In this document: one piece after another, positions 21,291 to 32,208 of the stretch | Layout of the letters: each line of letters opens with the position of its first letter | Position numbering within the stretch: the first letter of the stretch is position 1 | Source of the DNA: Gnetum montanum | Lineage: Eukaryota > Streptophyta > Gnetopsida > Gnetales > Gnetaceae | Assembly (NCBI GenBank): GCA_015680685.1 | Contig: MNCI01029297.1 | Coordinates: 125,376 to 189,375, forward strand | Direction of reading: 5' to 3' | Length of the DNA: 64,000 nt | The notes under the pieces: generated by a model | What the model saw: only the letters and a program-made list of their open reading frames with translations | Database searches by the model: none | Told to the model about the DNA's origin: nothing | Translations under genes and position numbers: made by a program

Positions 21291-22385
21291 CATAGTCAAA
21301 ACAATAGATGTTCAAGATATGAGCTTGAAACATCCATTTGACTACTCCTACCCCTTGGAGAACTTACTTTTGAGGTTGAGCATGTGCTCAAACTCGATAA
21401 GTTACTCCAAGGAAAGGCACAATGTAAGTCGTCTACCCTTTGCTCCGCCTTCTGGACCCATTTCCATAGGTCCTCATTGATGTGCTTATACTCCCATAGG
21501 GAGCATGCTGAGTGCAAAGTGCATTTGTAGACCTCATCGTATGCATGATGAGACACCTTAATCAATTTAGGCGGGAATGTGGATACGATGCCGACTTTCA
21601 AAGGTCGTGTCGGATCCCATTTGAGTCGAGAGGCTGCCATGACATGAAGAGCATACCAGTCGCATTATTATAGAGAAAGCGGAAAACTCAAGAAATTCTA
21701 TCATAACAACACAAAATCAAATAACACTACTAATCTGCTTTAGGGTCCACCTACTGAAGACGGCTAATCATGTCGTCAACGATTCCCTCCATGAACGCAA
21801 ACTTATCAGGGACCTCAGCCTATGATTCTGCATAAATTAAAGGAGGTCCTGTAGCATCAATGGTAGCATTTGTCACATAACCAAACATATTAGCAATAAC
21901 CAAAATGGGCTATGACAAGGTAGACATATTGCCGAACTCACTAACGTCTGATTGTGGTCTCTCTTCTTGCTGATGCAAAACAATGATGGTAGCCTAGCTA
22001 AAGGTTCCTACTGGGTCCCTACGGACCTCCCCTTCATGCACTGGTGCCTTTTCTTTTAGGAGAAAAACATCCTTTTTATTCAAGGGATACTCCTCTTCAT
22101 CATTAGGGGGATTCTCTCTAATAATTAGAGCCCTTGCCTTAGTTGCAGGAGCTCCCTTCCTTGTGACCAGGGCCCTAATCTCTGAGGCTGGGGCCCCCAT
22201 GTCTTTATTTGTCATCCCTGTCTTAAGGGTCGACACCTCTTCATCACCTTCTTCTTCTTTCTATTCTTCTTCTAGTAGTCAAGAAATGTGTTTGCATTAG
22301 CTTAAAGAAAATTAGCCTAAGGCAGGTGCTACGCCACATAGCGTAGCGGATAACAGTAAAGTAAGCATTAAACGAAAGCACTTAC

Positions 22386-23436
22386 CAATAGGGGGTTGCA
22401 TCCTCTATAGTTTAAGCTATAGTCTTTGCCCCTCCTCTTCCTCCATGCAAAGGGTTTCCCTAGCTGGAGGAGGCCTCTTCTACCGCAACTTGCTGGCTGT
22501 AGTCTTTGCTATGAGATGTTCACCCCACAACACGCTTCCATCTACGATGGAGGGCATCTATCCTATGCTGTCCTGGCCATGAATGTTGCGGGCCACCCAA
22601 TCCTTAGTCATTATAGAAAATAACTCCCTAATTATTTCTCAGGGATATTGGGCTCAGGTGGTCCAAAGGATCTGGCAAATCCATGGTCTGGAGATCTGGT
22701 CACGATTTCGCATAACCCAGACTCCTTTCTCCTGAACCACCAGGAACTTCGTGAAATGCTTCAGGCATGCTATGTAAAAGGTGTAATGGATGTTGGAACG
22801 GGACTCCATTTTCTTATGAAGTGCCAAGATCTTAGTATGCAAGCCTTTACATAGAAACTCAGCCCAGTTGTAATGGGCCCCCTCCTCCATAACTTCACGC
22901 ATCGCCCAAGCCTGCTCGATCCCCATGACCTTTCCTGAAGAAAGTAGCTGAGGGAATGTGTGAGCATGAACAATAGGGTAAACCCTCTTGGTGGGTCCCT
23001 CTTTAAGCCTCTCCATGGAGAGCCCCTTGCACTCCATGGTAAGCCCTAACCACTCCTAGATGTCCTTCTTCTAAAGGGTCAACTCCACCTTGGGCTTTGA
23101 CCCTATTAGGACACCATTGGCAGGGACACCGAAGAGGTCCATGAATAGCTGGTCATTGATTTCAATGACCACCCATATTCCATGTACACGTAGGCGGAAG
23201 TGGCTCACCTTGTCGGAAAAGGAGTTGACCAAGGAGAGCATCTCGGTGGCAGGAACGTTTGGATTTAGGGCCAGGAATAGATCCATAAGCCTCACCTTTT
23301 TGATGTTCTGGACTAGAGAGTCCAAGGCCACGATGTTTATCCAGCATTGGCTCATCTCTACTTCTCCATACTTGAAGTAGATATTCACCCCCTGTGTCTT
23401 GGCAGTTACCACCGTCACCTCCTGAGGCTTCTTCAC
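22386..23436 (-). other. Middle exon of the antisense gene (A), plant transposon-like domain
   Basis: Opens after TTGTACAG at 23437 and ends TATTG|GTAAGT. It reads VKKPQEVTVVTAKTQGVNIY, KYGEVEMSQCWINIVALDSL, MDLFLALNPNVPATEMLSLV, VIEINDQLFMDLFGVPANGV and AHYNWAEFLCKGLHTKILAL, then a hydrophobic segment. It aligns by eye with E (12067-13113) and D across the whole length at moderate divergence, with few frame breaks. Confidence 0.65.
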
Positions 23437-24359
23437 CTGTACAATAGTTTTTACAAAGAAAACATTAGTGTAAGAACATAGAAAATTTAAAAACTGCAAA
23501 GACACTTAAGCATGTAGCACTTACTATTCAGCCTACCAAGTCAGTACAACAGTGGGAACTATAGAAGACTAATCAGAACCTGATCAACGGTGATCAGTTT
23601 GAAGGGCTCTTCCCACCCCTCATCCAGTGAACTAGACCCCTTGCACTGATCATAGGGAATGGGGAACAGGTATGGGTAGGAGGCATATTGACCCCCGCAT
23701 TGACCAACCACACCTTCACTTAAGTTCTTAGTAGAAGAGAACTCTTGCAGGGCTATCCGTGCCCTACTTAGCAGGCTCGGTTGATCATGAACCCTGTTCT
23801 TGTTAATGAAGAACTTGCTAGCAAAAAAAAACATACTGTTAGCATTTGGCCAATATAGTAAGCGTCGCACAACATAGCGAAACAAGGTTACAAGAAACTC
23901 ACCCACTAGCACAGTAGATAGTCCTTGGTGGATTCTAGAAGCACATTACCATGTGACATGCAATAAAAATGTGTTATAAGAGTGGTAACAGTTGTACTCA
24001 GGCATATGCCAGATCCAGGATAAATGCCTCAACCCTATTGGGAATTGACTAGACCCTTCTCCCTACCTACTAAAGACTAATCTGTCCATAAAAAACCTCA
24101 GGATGTCCCAACTTGCCCCAGGAAATATGGCTTCTATTATGATGGTCACCTCTTCCTCCTCTAGGTATGACCAAATGATCACACTAAAGCATTGGAGGAG
24201 GTATTGCAGAAACTCTTGTTCCCCTTCTCTAATGCATACCCCTTGCTCCCCCATATGTATCTAGGGAGGAGAGATGTTATGGATTTTCTTGCATGACACA
24301 GGACCACTACAATTTCTAAAATAATCAGCATGGGCCTTAGCCCCACCCTGCACAACGTA

Positions 24360-24520
24360 ATCATCAAGTGTTATCATTGTGTCTGAGTGCAATACGTGTG
24401 CAACATAGCAATACCTAGTAGTCCCTACATATAGCATAGCATAGCCCTCTTCCTGCATATAGCATAGCAAGAACAAAAAAGCACTAGCATGGAAAAAATA
24501 TCCTAGCATAGCAATAGAGC
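24360..24520. repeat. CATAGCATAGC motifs in intron 1 of the antisense gene (A)
   Basis: Repeated (C/T)ATAGCATAGC segments at 24428-24440, 24457-24471 and around 24510 lie inside intron 1 (24348-24831). The same motif family makes the U3 palindromes of LTRs A to D, while E uses GCGTATACGC in both places. Confidence 0.65.
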
Positions 24521-25100
24521 AATCAACGCTAACAGAACGATTAACAACATGCCTTAACAAAACACATGTCACACTATCGCATCACACATGGCCAGCCCTC
24601 TTGAGGGTTCTACGTTTATGACAACTACAACGATGGCAGTTTAAGCGACCTTGCATACAATGATAGCATAGAATTTATGCATCTTCCATGGACAAAATGG
24701 CAACAGCGGCGATGCAAAGGCCAAAACAACGTGATGACAGAAAATGTAGATGATTGAGACTAAGATACACAACGAAAGAAGAAAACAAAAAAACAAAATC
24801 GTGAAAAAATAGAGGAAGCATAGTAGCCTACCAGGTTAACAACGTGTCCTCCCGTGCTGCAACGCACACTTGTGTCACATGCCCTAGGGTTTTCTTTGCC
24901 TCCTCAACCTTTGCAAGTGCCAGGTGAGTACATTCCTTCTTAGGACCCATCGTCCTATTCACATATTCCCCTCTTCACTATGCAAAAAACTCACCTTGCT
25001 TGTTGTTAGCACAATTACTTAACGCTCTGAAATTGCCTTGTGCTCTGATATGGGTTCTACGCTCTTATGGTGAGAATGGTTGATTTACCAGGGTTTAATC

Positions 25101-25111
25101 CCTATTTATGG
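25101..25111 (-). promoter_or_regulatory. TATA box of the antisense gene (A)
   Basis: CCATAAATAGG on the minus strand, 150 bases before the ATG at 24950. D has the identical 11 bases at 56512-56522 at the same distance. Confidence 0.65.
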
Positions 25112-25284
25112 TTGTAATGGTAAGATAGGGAAACTTTCTGCTCTCTCTCCCTGATTAATGCGGAGTGCGTCGTACAGCATAGCATGCTTGCCATGATGTC
25201 GTAGCACTATTGACATTAAATATTAACATGCTTCAAGCCAACTGTTTGCTTTTCAAAATATAAAAAAATATATATTTTTTTTGT

Positions 25285-25580
25285 CAAGGGTCTGAAAAGA
25301 CCTTAAACTAGCAACTCCAGCAATCTTAGCGTTACCGGTCCAAAAAGTCCTTAAACTAGTAATCCTAGCGTAGTTGCACCTTTAATGGTCCAAAAAGACC
25401 TTAAACTAGCAATTTCAACTTGTTATACGTTTGTAGTCTGCAATGATGTTAAACTAGTTTCACACTTTTGCATTGGCAGTTTTACAATTTCTAGCAGTTT
25501 CATGTTTTCATGTCAACAGTTTGCATTTTTCAACAAGCTTCACACTCTTATGCCTTGGCAGTCTGCCATGACCTAAACTG
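25285..25580 (+). repeat. Hairpin units between antisense promoter and pol (A)
   Basis: Units such as GTCTGAAAAGAC before CTTAAACTAGC and GGTCCAAAAAGACC (25387-25400) before TTAAACTAGC, then more diverged copies to 25580. Confidence 0.75.
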
Positions 25581-25708
25581 GTAAGCTTTGAATTTTTGTA
25601 TTACCATACTTCACAAGTTGCATCTCGTCGCTGTTTTGCAAATTTTCATTATATGCAATCTCTGCCAACATGTGCCTCTTAACAAGGCTTTCATCTCGTT
25701 TTGGCAAG

Positions 25709-28700
25709 TTGAGCAAGAGATGGAAATTCATCGTGATCTCTCCAAGCTCAAGAGACAGTTGAACCCCAACCTGATCGATTGGGGGTCAACCATAGCTCGC
25801 ACTATAGTAGCCTTAGAAGCATCCCCATACTAGCCTGAACATCTGGTCCAGGCCTTAGACTTAGAGGCGCAGGATGTAACTGAGGACCCTCTCATCAAGA
25901 TGCCTGTGATCACATCTAAGGGGGAGGTAAAAATGTTAAAACTTAGTTTCCTCCTAGATGCATAGACACATAAAAACGTAGCCAAGTTTCTGCAAGACAA
26001 CATCAATGTCTTCGCATGGTCATACAACAACATGCGAAGTCTAGATCAATGGCTAATATAGCACAACATCATCCTAGACCCATGCATGAAGGTAGTTAAG
26101 CAGAAGGCTCAAAAAGTTAAGCCAAAAATTGCACTGGCTGTGAGGGACAAAATCACCAAGCTATACCAAGCTGGTTTCATCCACATGGCTGACTACACAT
26201 AATGGGTGTCCAACATTGTTGTGGTTTTGAAGAAAATGGTAGGAATACGAATCTGTATAGACTTCTAGGATCTAAACAAAGCAAGGATCAAAGACAATTT
26301 TCCACTTCCAAGCATCGATCAGCTCATCAACACCATGGCTGGTCATGCTCTGCTATCCTTCAAGGATGGCTTCTCCAGATACAACAAAATCATCATTAAC
26401 CCAGAGCACTAGCTGACAACAATCTTCATGACCCCATGGGGTACCTTGTACTACACCATGATGCCTTTCAGGCTCAATAACACTAGAGCAACCTACCAGC
26501 AAGCCATGACCTACATTTTCAATGACTATATCCTAGAAACATTAAACGACTACATGGATGATATAGCAGTTAAGTCCAAGGAGGCAGCTGATCACCCACA
26601 CGATCTAGGGGTAGTCCTCAACTACTGTCAAATGCATGACTTACACATCAATCCTAAGAAGTGCATATTTGGGATGAAAATCATACGCATGTTAGGGTTC
26701 GTGGTATTGGAGGCTAGAATACAGGTGGACCTTGACAAAGTTAAGGCCATCATCAACCTGGCACCTCCCACAAACCTTAATGAGTTACGTGGTTTGCAAG
26801 GTAGGGTGCAATTCATTCAAAGGTTTATAGCAAGGTTGACTGATAAGTTACACCTCATGCAACATCTTTTAAAGAAGGCAGTTAACTTCAAGTGGACAAC
26901 CTAGTGTCAACAAGCCTTCAATGACCTAAAGAAGGAGCTCTTACACCTCCCAACTGTGCATCAGCCACAAAGGAATAAACCTTTTTTTATCTACCTCACC
27001 ACATTTGACACATCTATCGTGGCACTGCTATTTAAAAAACGAGATGAAAAGTCTAAGATACTAGTGTATTACCTTAGTCATGCACTAATAGCGCACAAGG
27101 TGAAGTAAAACGAAGTGGAGAGGAATTACCTTGCCTTAGTGTTCACACTAAAAAAGTGGAGGCATTACTTGTTTCGTAGTACAACTAACATCATTTGCAA
27201 AAGCAACATACTCCGAGCTATCACTAAAAACCTATATGAAAGTAGTTGGAAAGCCTGATGGAAAGTAATAACTACAAAGTTCAATTTACACTATGTAAGT
27301 CAATCATCGATGAAGGGTCAAGGCATAGCAACCCAACTCATGGCCTTGCCCATCGACGTCAGGCAACCATAGATCCCAAATTCCTGGATGAGCACATTGG
27401 CATTATCAACATCATCCCATTGCATCTTGAAGCCACTTTATACTTTGATAGTGCCTCAACTATTCAAGGAGGTAGTGCAGCTATCATCATTATGTTCCCT
27501 TATGGGTAAATGCACCTGTCTGCTTATCGTTTTGCATTTCCTTGTACCAACAACATGGCAGAGTACAAGGGGCTACTCAGAGGCCTCTTAGCTACTTGAG
27601 AATTGCACATACAACACCTAGCAATATGTGGGGATTCACAACTAGTTGTGAATCAAATCACTGAGGTCTATGCCTTCAAGGCTACACATCTACAACCCTA
27701 CTGTGACCTAGCAAAAATCTTGCTTAAGCAATTTGCAACCATAGATGTGCAACATGTGCCACGCAATGAGAACATTGTGGCAGATGCCTTAGCTACCCTC
27801 ACATTAAACATTCCACCACACTTGTTTACAAACCTACCAACTTCAATTATCAAATGCATTGAGCCTATCACTCAGGTGGGGCACATGGCCTCTATCAATG
27901 TTGCGGATATCTAGTAGTGGTACACCAACATTAAAGCTCACCTACAGCACAGCGAACCCCTAGGTGGATTCACATCTACCCAGAGAGATGCAATCTGTAA
28001 GTGTTCCTGGCAATACGTTCTCATGGGAAATAATGCCCTGTGCCAATGTTCCTACGACGGGATATTATTGGCATGCATGGATGGGGAGTAGGCGCAGAAG
28101 GTAGTTAATGAAGTGCATGAGGAGCTGTGCGGTGGACACATAGCACCCAGGGCTATGGCTGTAAAAATCAAATGCCTAGGGTACTACTAGCCCCACATGG
28201 AGCACAACTACCTGTCAAAAGTCAAGACGTGTGACACATACCAAAGATATGCAAATCTCATACACGTCTCACCTACGGACCTGCACCCAACACAAATCAC
28301 ATGGCCTTTCCAATGATGGGGACTAGACCTCATAGGACCCATCACACCTAAGTCCTCCATAGGGCATAGTTTTATTATCACCACCACTGAGTATTTTACT
28401 AAGTGGGTGGAGGCTATCCTCTTGAGGAAAATGACATCTCAACAAATCTACCACTTCATCTTGGACAACATCGTAATGCGATTTAAGCTTCCAATGACTA
28501 TTGTAATCGACAATGGGTCGTAGCTCAGTAGTACAAAAACCTGAACCTTCTGTAGAAATCTAGGCATCAAGCAATCATTTTCCTCACCCTATAATCCATA
28601 GGCAAATGGGCATGCAGAGGCTACAAATAAGTCCATCATCAACTTGCTGAAGCGGATTCTTTGCAATAGCAAGAGGCAGTGGCACGAGCAAATCATCTAT

Positions 28701-29159
28701 GTTCTATGGGCCTACAGGATGACGTGCAGGACCATGAGAAGTAAGACTCCTTACAACCTTTTTTATGGATCTAAATTTGTGTTGCCTCTTGATTTGCAAG
28801 TACCATCGCTTTGGATGATTCTATTTGGCATCGTGAGTGAAGCCCAGAACAACGAGTCACGAATCATCGACCTCAACTCAATAGAGGAGGAGCATGCATA
28901 GATGTTGAGTCGCATAGAGCATTACCAGAGCAAGCAATAGCAAGAGCATCATGCAGACCTGCATCAGTGGCCAGTGTATAAGGAAGACCTTGTTCTCAAG
29001 GCTATCCATGAGCACATGAGCAAATTCTTAGCCAACTAGGAAGGTCCTTACGTGGTCACTAAAGCCTTCAAGAATGGAGCCTTCAAGCTGGCAGACATGA
29101 ATAGCAACGATTTTGCCAACCAAGTGAATCACTTGTACCTCAAGTTGTACTACATTTGA
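25709..29159 (+). pseudogene. pol: pol of element A: RT, RNase H, second RNase H, integrase
   Basis: After AG at 25707-25708 the frame runs through the pre-RT segment (DLEAQDVTEDPLIKMPV) and the RT: IKDNFPLPSIDQLI near 26290, FMTPWGTLYYTMMPFRLNN near 26428, YMDD near 26550. A first, degenerate RNase H follows (FFIYLTTFDTSIVALLF), then a second RNase H (TLYFDSASTIQGGSAA, GDSQLVVNQITEVYAFKA, VPRNENIVADALATL). The integrase has an HHCC finger with one Cys lost, TEYFTKWVEAILLR, TIVIDNGS and EATNKSIINLL. The dual RNase H marks the Tat lineage. Stops sit mostly at Gln and Trp codons, and one frameshift lies between about 26900 and 27240. The frame ends YYI-stop. Confidence 0.9.
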
Positions 29160-29169
29160 GAGCATGGAA

Positions 29170-29545
29170 GCAGCAACCATTTTCCACTACGATGTTAAAC
29201 TAGCAACAACAGGCAACCATCCGCTATGATGTAAAATTGGCATAGGCGAGCGAACATCCGCTACGATGTTAAACTAGCATGGCTACAACAACGTCTGCTA
29301 TGATGATAAACTAGCAACAAAAATAGGCAGCTTCCACTACGATGTTAAACTGGTGACAACCATCTACTACGATGTAAAACTAGCACAACTAGTCTGCTAT
29401 GACTATAAACTGGCATGGCATGTCCACTATGATGTTAAACTGGCATGTACAGTCTATTGGGACTTTAAGCCAGCACAGCAGTCTACCGGGACCTTAAACC
29501 AGCACATGGTCTACCAAGACCTTAAACTGGGTTCACGTCATATCC
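29170..29545 (+). repeat. Hairpin array after integrase (A)
   Basis: About 12 units of 25-40 bases, for example AACAT-CCGCTACG-ATGTT (29253-29270) and GGTCT-ACCA-AGACC (29508-29521), each followed by TTAAACTRGC or a close variant. Arm sequences differ from unit to unit. Confidence 0.85.
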
Positions 29546-30548
29546 CTAGCATGCATCTACGCTGAGTACACATCGAATGAGCGTGCACAGTGTTGACATC
29601 GTGGTGGGATGTTGCAGCTCTGAGATGTAGTCCATAATGCAATGGGGACATGGTATTGAACATACATAATCTTGCAACCCCTTGGCATTGTGCTAACCCT
29701 ATGGAGATGTCGTACAACATTGCACTGGCTCTCCTAACGTACCATTGCCATTGCCCCTCACCTTGACGGTAGTTCCTTGGTTAGTGCCTGCTTCTACAGT
29801 TCCAAAACTATTATGGCTCGACCACAATATTGTTATCCTTTGATCCCGTGCCAATGGCATTTGTCTATGTCGTAGTTGATCCCATAGTTGAACCAAGAAC
29901 ACATGCCCATGGCAAAGATTCCAAGGCATTCACACTCATAGTGGTGCCTCTAAGGCTAGTTCCTCCATGTTGATGCTGCCAAGGCTGCTGTCGGCCTTCC
30001 TACTTTGGACATCGTACACCGGCAACGATGTCCAAGAGCTTCAACAATGCCCGTAGCTAGCAAGACCTTTGCCCTCACCAGCCAAGGGCATGTCTCGCCA
30101 TAGCAGCAAATGCTACAGCGTCGCAAAATGAGTGCCTCAAAAAGCTTGACTACTCTAGAGTGCAAAGTCCATGATGTGTGTAACACATCTCGTCACATGG
30201 GAAACATCAGTGCAAACTACATGGCATGCATAACACACCTCGCTGCATGAAAAGCATCTGTAGGCAATTCAAAATCCTACATAGATGTAACACAACTCAT
30301 CCTAGGAAAGACACCTATCCTACAGGAGTTCGAAGGCCAGCAAAAGAAAAAGTAAAAACGTAAACAACTTCCTCATGAGCACTCCAACAAGGGATTCGAC
30401 TAAACCTCATCTTTATCTTTCTCCTATGCCTCCTTCCTCCCTACTTCGCCTTTCCTTCCAATGCAACACTCTCAAGTGCAGCCAAGCGATATCCTGGCAC
30501 TCACCAAACGGCATTGTTAGCATTTTTTCTTATGTGGTGTTTCGTATT
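29546..30548 (+). other. 3' untranslated region of element A
   Basis: About 1 kb conserved in order with 36116-37060 (B), 40880-41818 (C) and 61120-62114 (D), for example the ACAATATTGTTATCC segment near 29821 and TGTAACACAACTCATCCTA near 30286. No open frame is shared between the copies, so it looks non-coding. Confidence 0.6.
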
Positions 30549-30600
30549 CTTTGTCAATGTCTATTGAGTCCATTATCTAGACATTGACAAAGAGGGGCCA
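30549..30600 (+). promoter_or_regulatory. Hairpin and polypurine tract of element A
   Basis: CTTTGTCAATGTCTA (30549-30563) and TAGACATTGACAAAG (30578-30592) are perfect 15-base complements with a 14-base loop. The right arm overlaps the AAAGAGGGG polypurine tract, and the LTR starts at 30602. Confidence 0.85.
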
Positions 30601-30601
30601 A

Positions 30602-32208
30602 TGAAACACCCCAAAAATTTGAAGGCATGCTTGCTTCACCAGGCCTTGCAATTTGCATAGCACTATGGCAGTTCTTTGAGAGGAGAACGCTCTAAATTTA
30701 GGCTAGCCAATTCAGAAAATTTTCAAATTTAGATGTAGACAGGCTCTACGTATCATCCTTCCTATCCACCTAAGTAGTTTACCCAACCAACAGCTTGCTC
30801 AGAAGCAATGCACAGAGTTGACAACAATGCTCAGGATGCGCAAAATAGTTTCGCAAGTTTTCTAAGTCATGAATTTTTCTATGTTACACTACACCTCGCT
30901 ATGTAGTGTAGCAATCTTTAGAAAATGATTGCAGAACAAAGTGCCACACTACGCTATGCTATGCAGCGTAGCACATCGTACCACAGTGTAGCAAAAGCTA
31001 GATGATCGGTCTCCTCACCTAACTTCTAGTCCTTCAACAATGTCTCTTTTGGTTAGAAAGTGGCAGACCATGTTTGCTGCTATGCTACACTGAGCTACAT
31101 GGTGTAGCTAGGCGTAGCAATTTTGCGAAGGTAATAGAAGGTAACTCAAATGGTAGGATTAGCAAGTTCGCAAGTTTCGCAGTCCAGAAGGCAAAGTCTA
31201 TAGATTAGCAAAGTTTTTGAGACTAAGGCTAGTCACTACGCTATGCTATGTTATGTAGCATAGCATAGTAAGTGTGTAGCACGCATGTAGCGAAACATGT
31301 GATAAGATGCTACACTATGCCAAAAATTCTATGCTATGAAGCATAGCAAAGCATGATGGGTGATTTTGCGACATCAATGCACTTCACCTAATTGAACCAT
31401 TGGCACATGTCTCTAGATGCTAACAATGCAATTATGGCATGGTAGGCTCATAGCTACAATGTGGAAGACTCATGGTCACAATGGTCATGCATGTCCAACA
31501 ATCTTGCAGGCATGTGTAGCACAGATAAGTCAATGTGGGCCCAAGGCACATGGTGTCCAAACTGCCCCTTTTGCATGCCCTTAGCCCTATAAATACCTCA
31601 ATGAGCAATGTTCAAGAGGTTGGTTTTGGATGGTTTTTGGTGAAAAAATAGTCAAATTAACATTTTAACCTTGAGCATTGTAAGCTTTATGTTTGACACT
31701 ACAAATAGTTAGCATCCTCAGTTGGAATTTGGTTTCGTTCTCTTTCTACCACCTTGGTAGAATTTTCACATTGTTAGCTCTTAAGTCCACATCCAAGTAC
31801 ATAGTTGCCTTGCTCTACACATCTTGGTTACTCTTGGGATCTCTACACTCCTTAACGCTGTAAAATCAACTGTATCCATCTTGACAGAGCAAACTTGTAG
31901 CTTCGAAGTGGTGCATTTTTCATACTGCACTTTGCTTTGTCTCCTGCCTGTTATTACATTATACATTGCTTTCTATTTCTATTTTTTTTACATTTAAGCA
32001 TTACTTCAGGCTGTCATTTCTATTTTCAAACCACACATTGCAAAAGGCTATATAGACACTGACTAAGTCCCTATCTAATAGACCAGATCATTCAGGGTGC
32101 CCCATATCCATTCTATCCAACACGGCCCTCCCATGGATACGGGGTCGAAACTGTCACCACCATCGACCCCTCGGTGTTTTCTAGCCACCGACATTTTCGG
32201 TCACTATA
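30602..32208 (+). mobile_element. 3' LTR of element A
   Basis: TGAAACACCCC start, end ...TTTTCGGTCACTATA (the terminal CA is decayed to TA); 1607 bases. U3 has repeated CTACGCTATGC-type palindromes (30885-31350). TATA box TATAAATA at 31588-31595. It is joined directly to pol sequence of element B, as expected if A inserted into B. Confidence 0.85.
31588..31595 (+). promoter_or_regulatory. TATA box in LTR A
   Basis: TATAAATA, conserved in the other LTRs of this subfamily: B 37953-37960, C 42685-42692, D 43922-43929 and 63129-63136. Confidence 0.7.

Larger units (their letters stand above)
21296..25111 (-). pseudogene. Antisense spliced gene of element A
   Basis: Second copy of the antisense gene. 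TATA box 25101-25111; exon 1 24950-24832 (MGPKKECTHLALAKVEEAKK, donor CTG|GTAGGC); NIF-like exon 24347-23903; exon 3 23817-23537; middle exon 23436-22386; acidic exons about 22265-21780; exon from 21633 (SRLKWDPTRPLKVGIVSTFP). Exon order and the donor at the end of the middle exon (TATTG|GTAAGT) match E and D. The NIF-like part is split by a frameshift (RPMLIILEIVVVLCHA, then CIREGEQEFLQYLLQCF, SVIIWSYLEEEE). The middle exon keeps MDLFLALNPNVPATEM, QLFMDLFGVPANGVL and HYNWAEFLCKGLHTKI. The last exons are replaced by the repeat region to the left. Confidence 0.65.

Noticed and set aside
26628-26816. Minus-strand open frame opposite RT, also at 33248-33478 and 58248-58439
   Set aside because: It recurs only because the plus-strand RT is conserved. 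It is the antisense shadow of the RT coding sequence, without promoter or splice signals.
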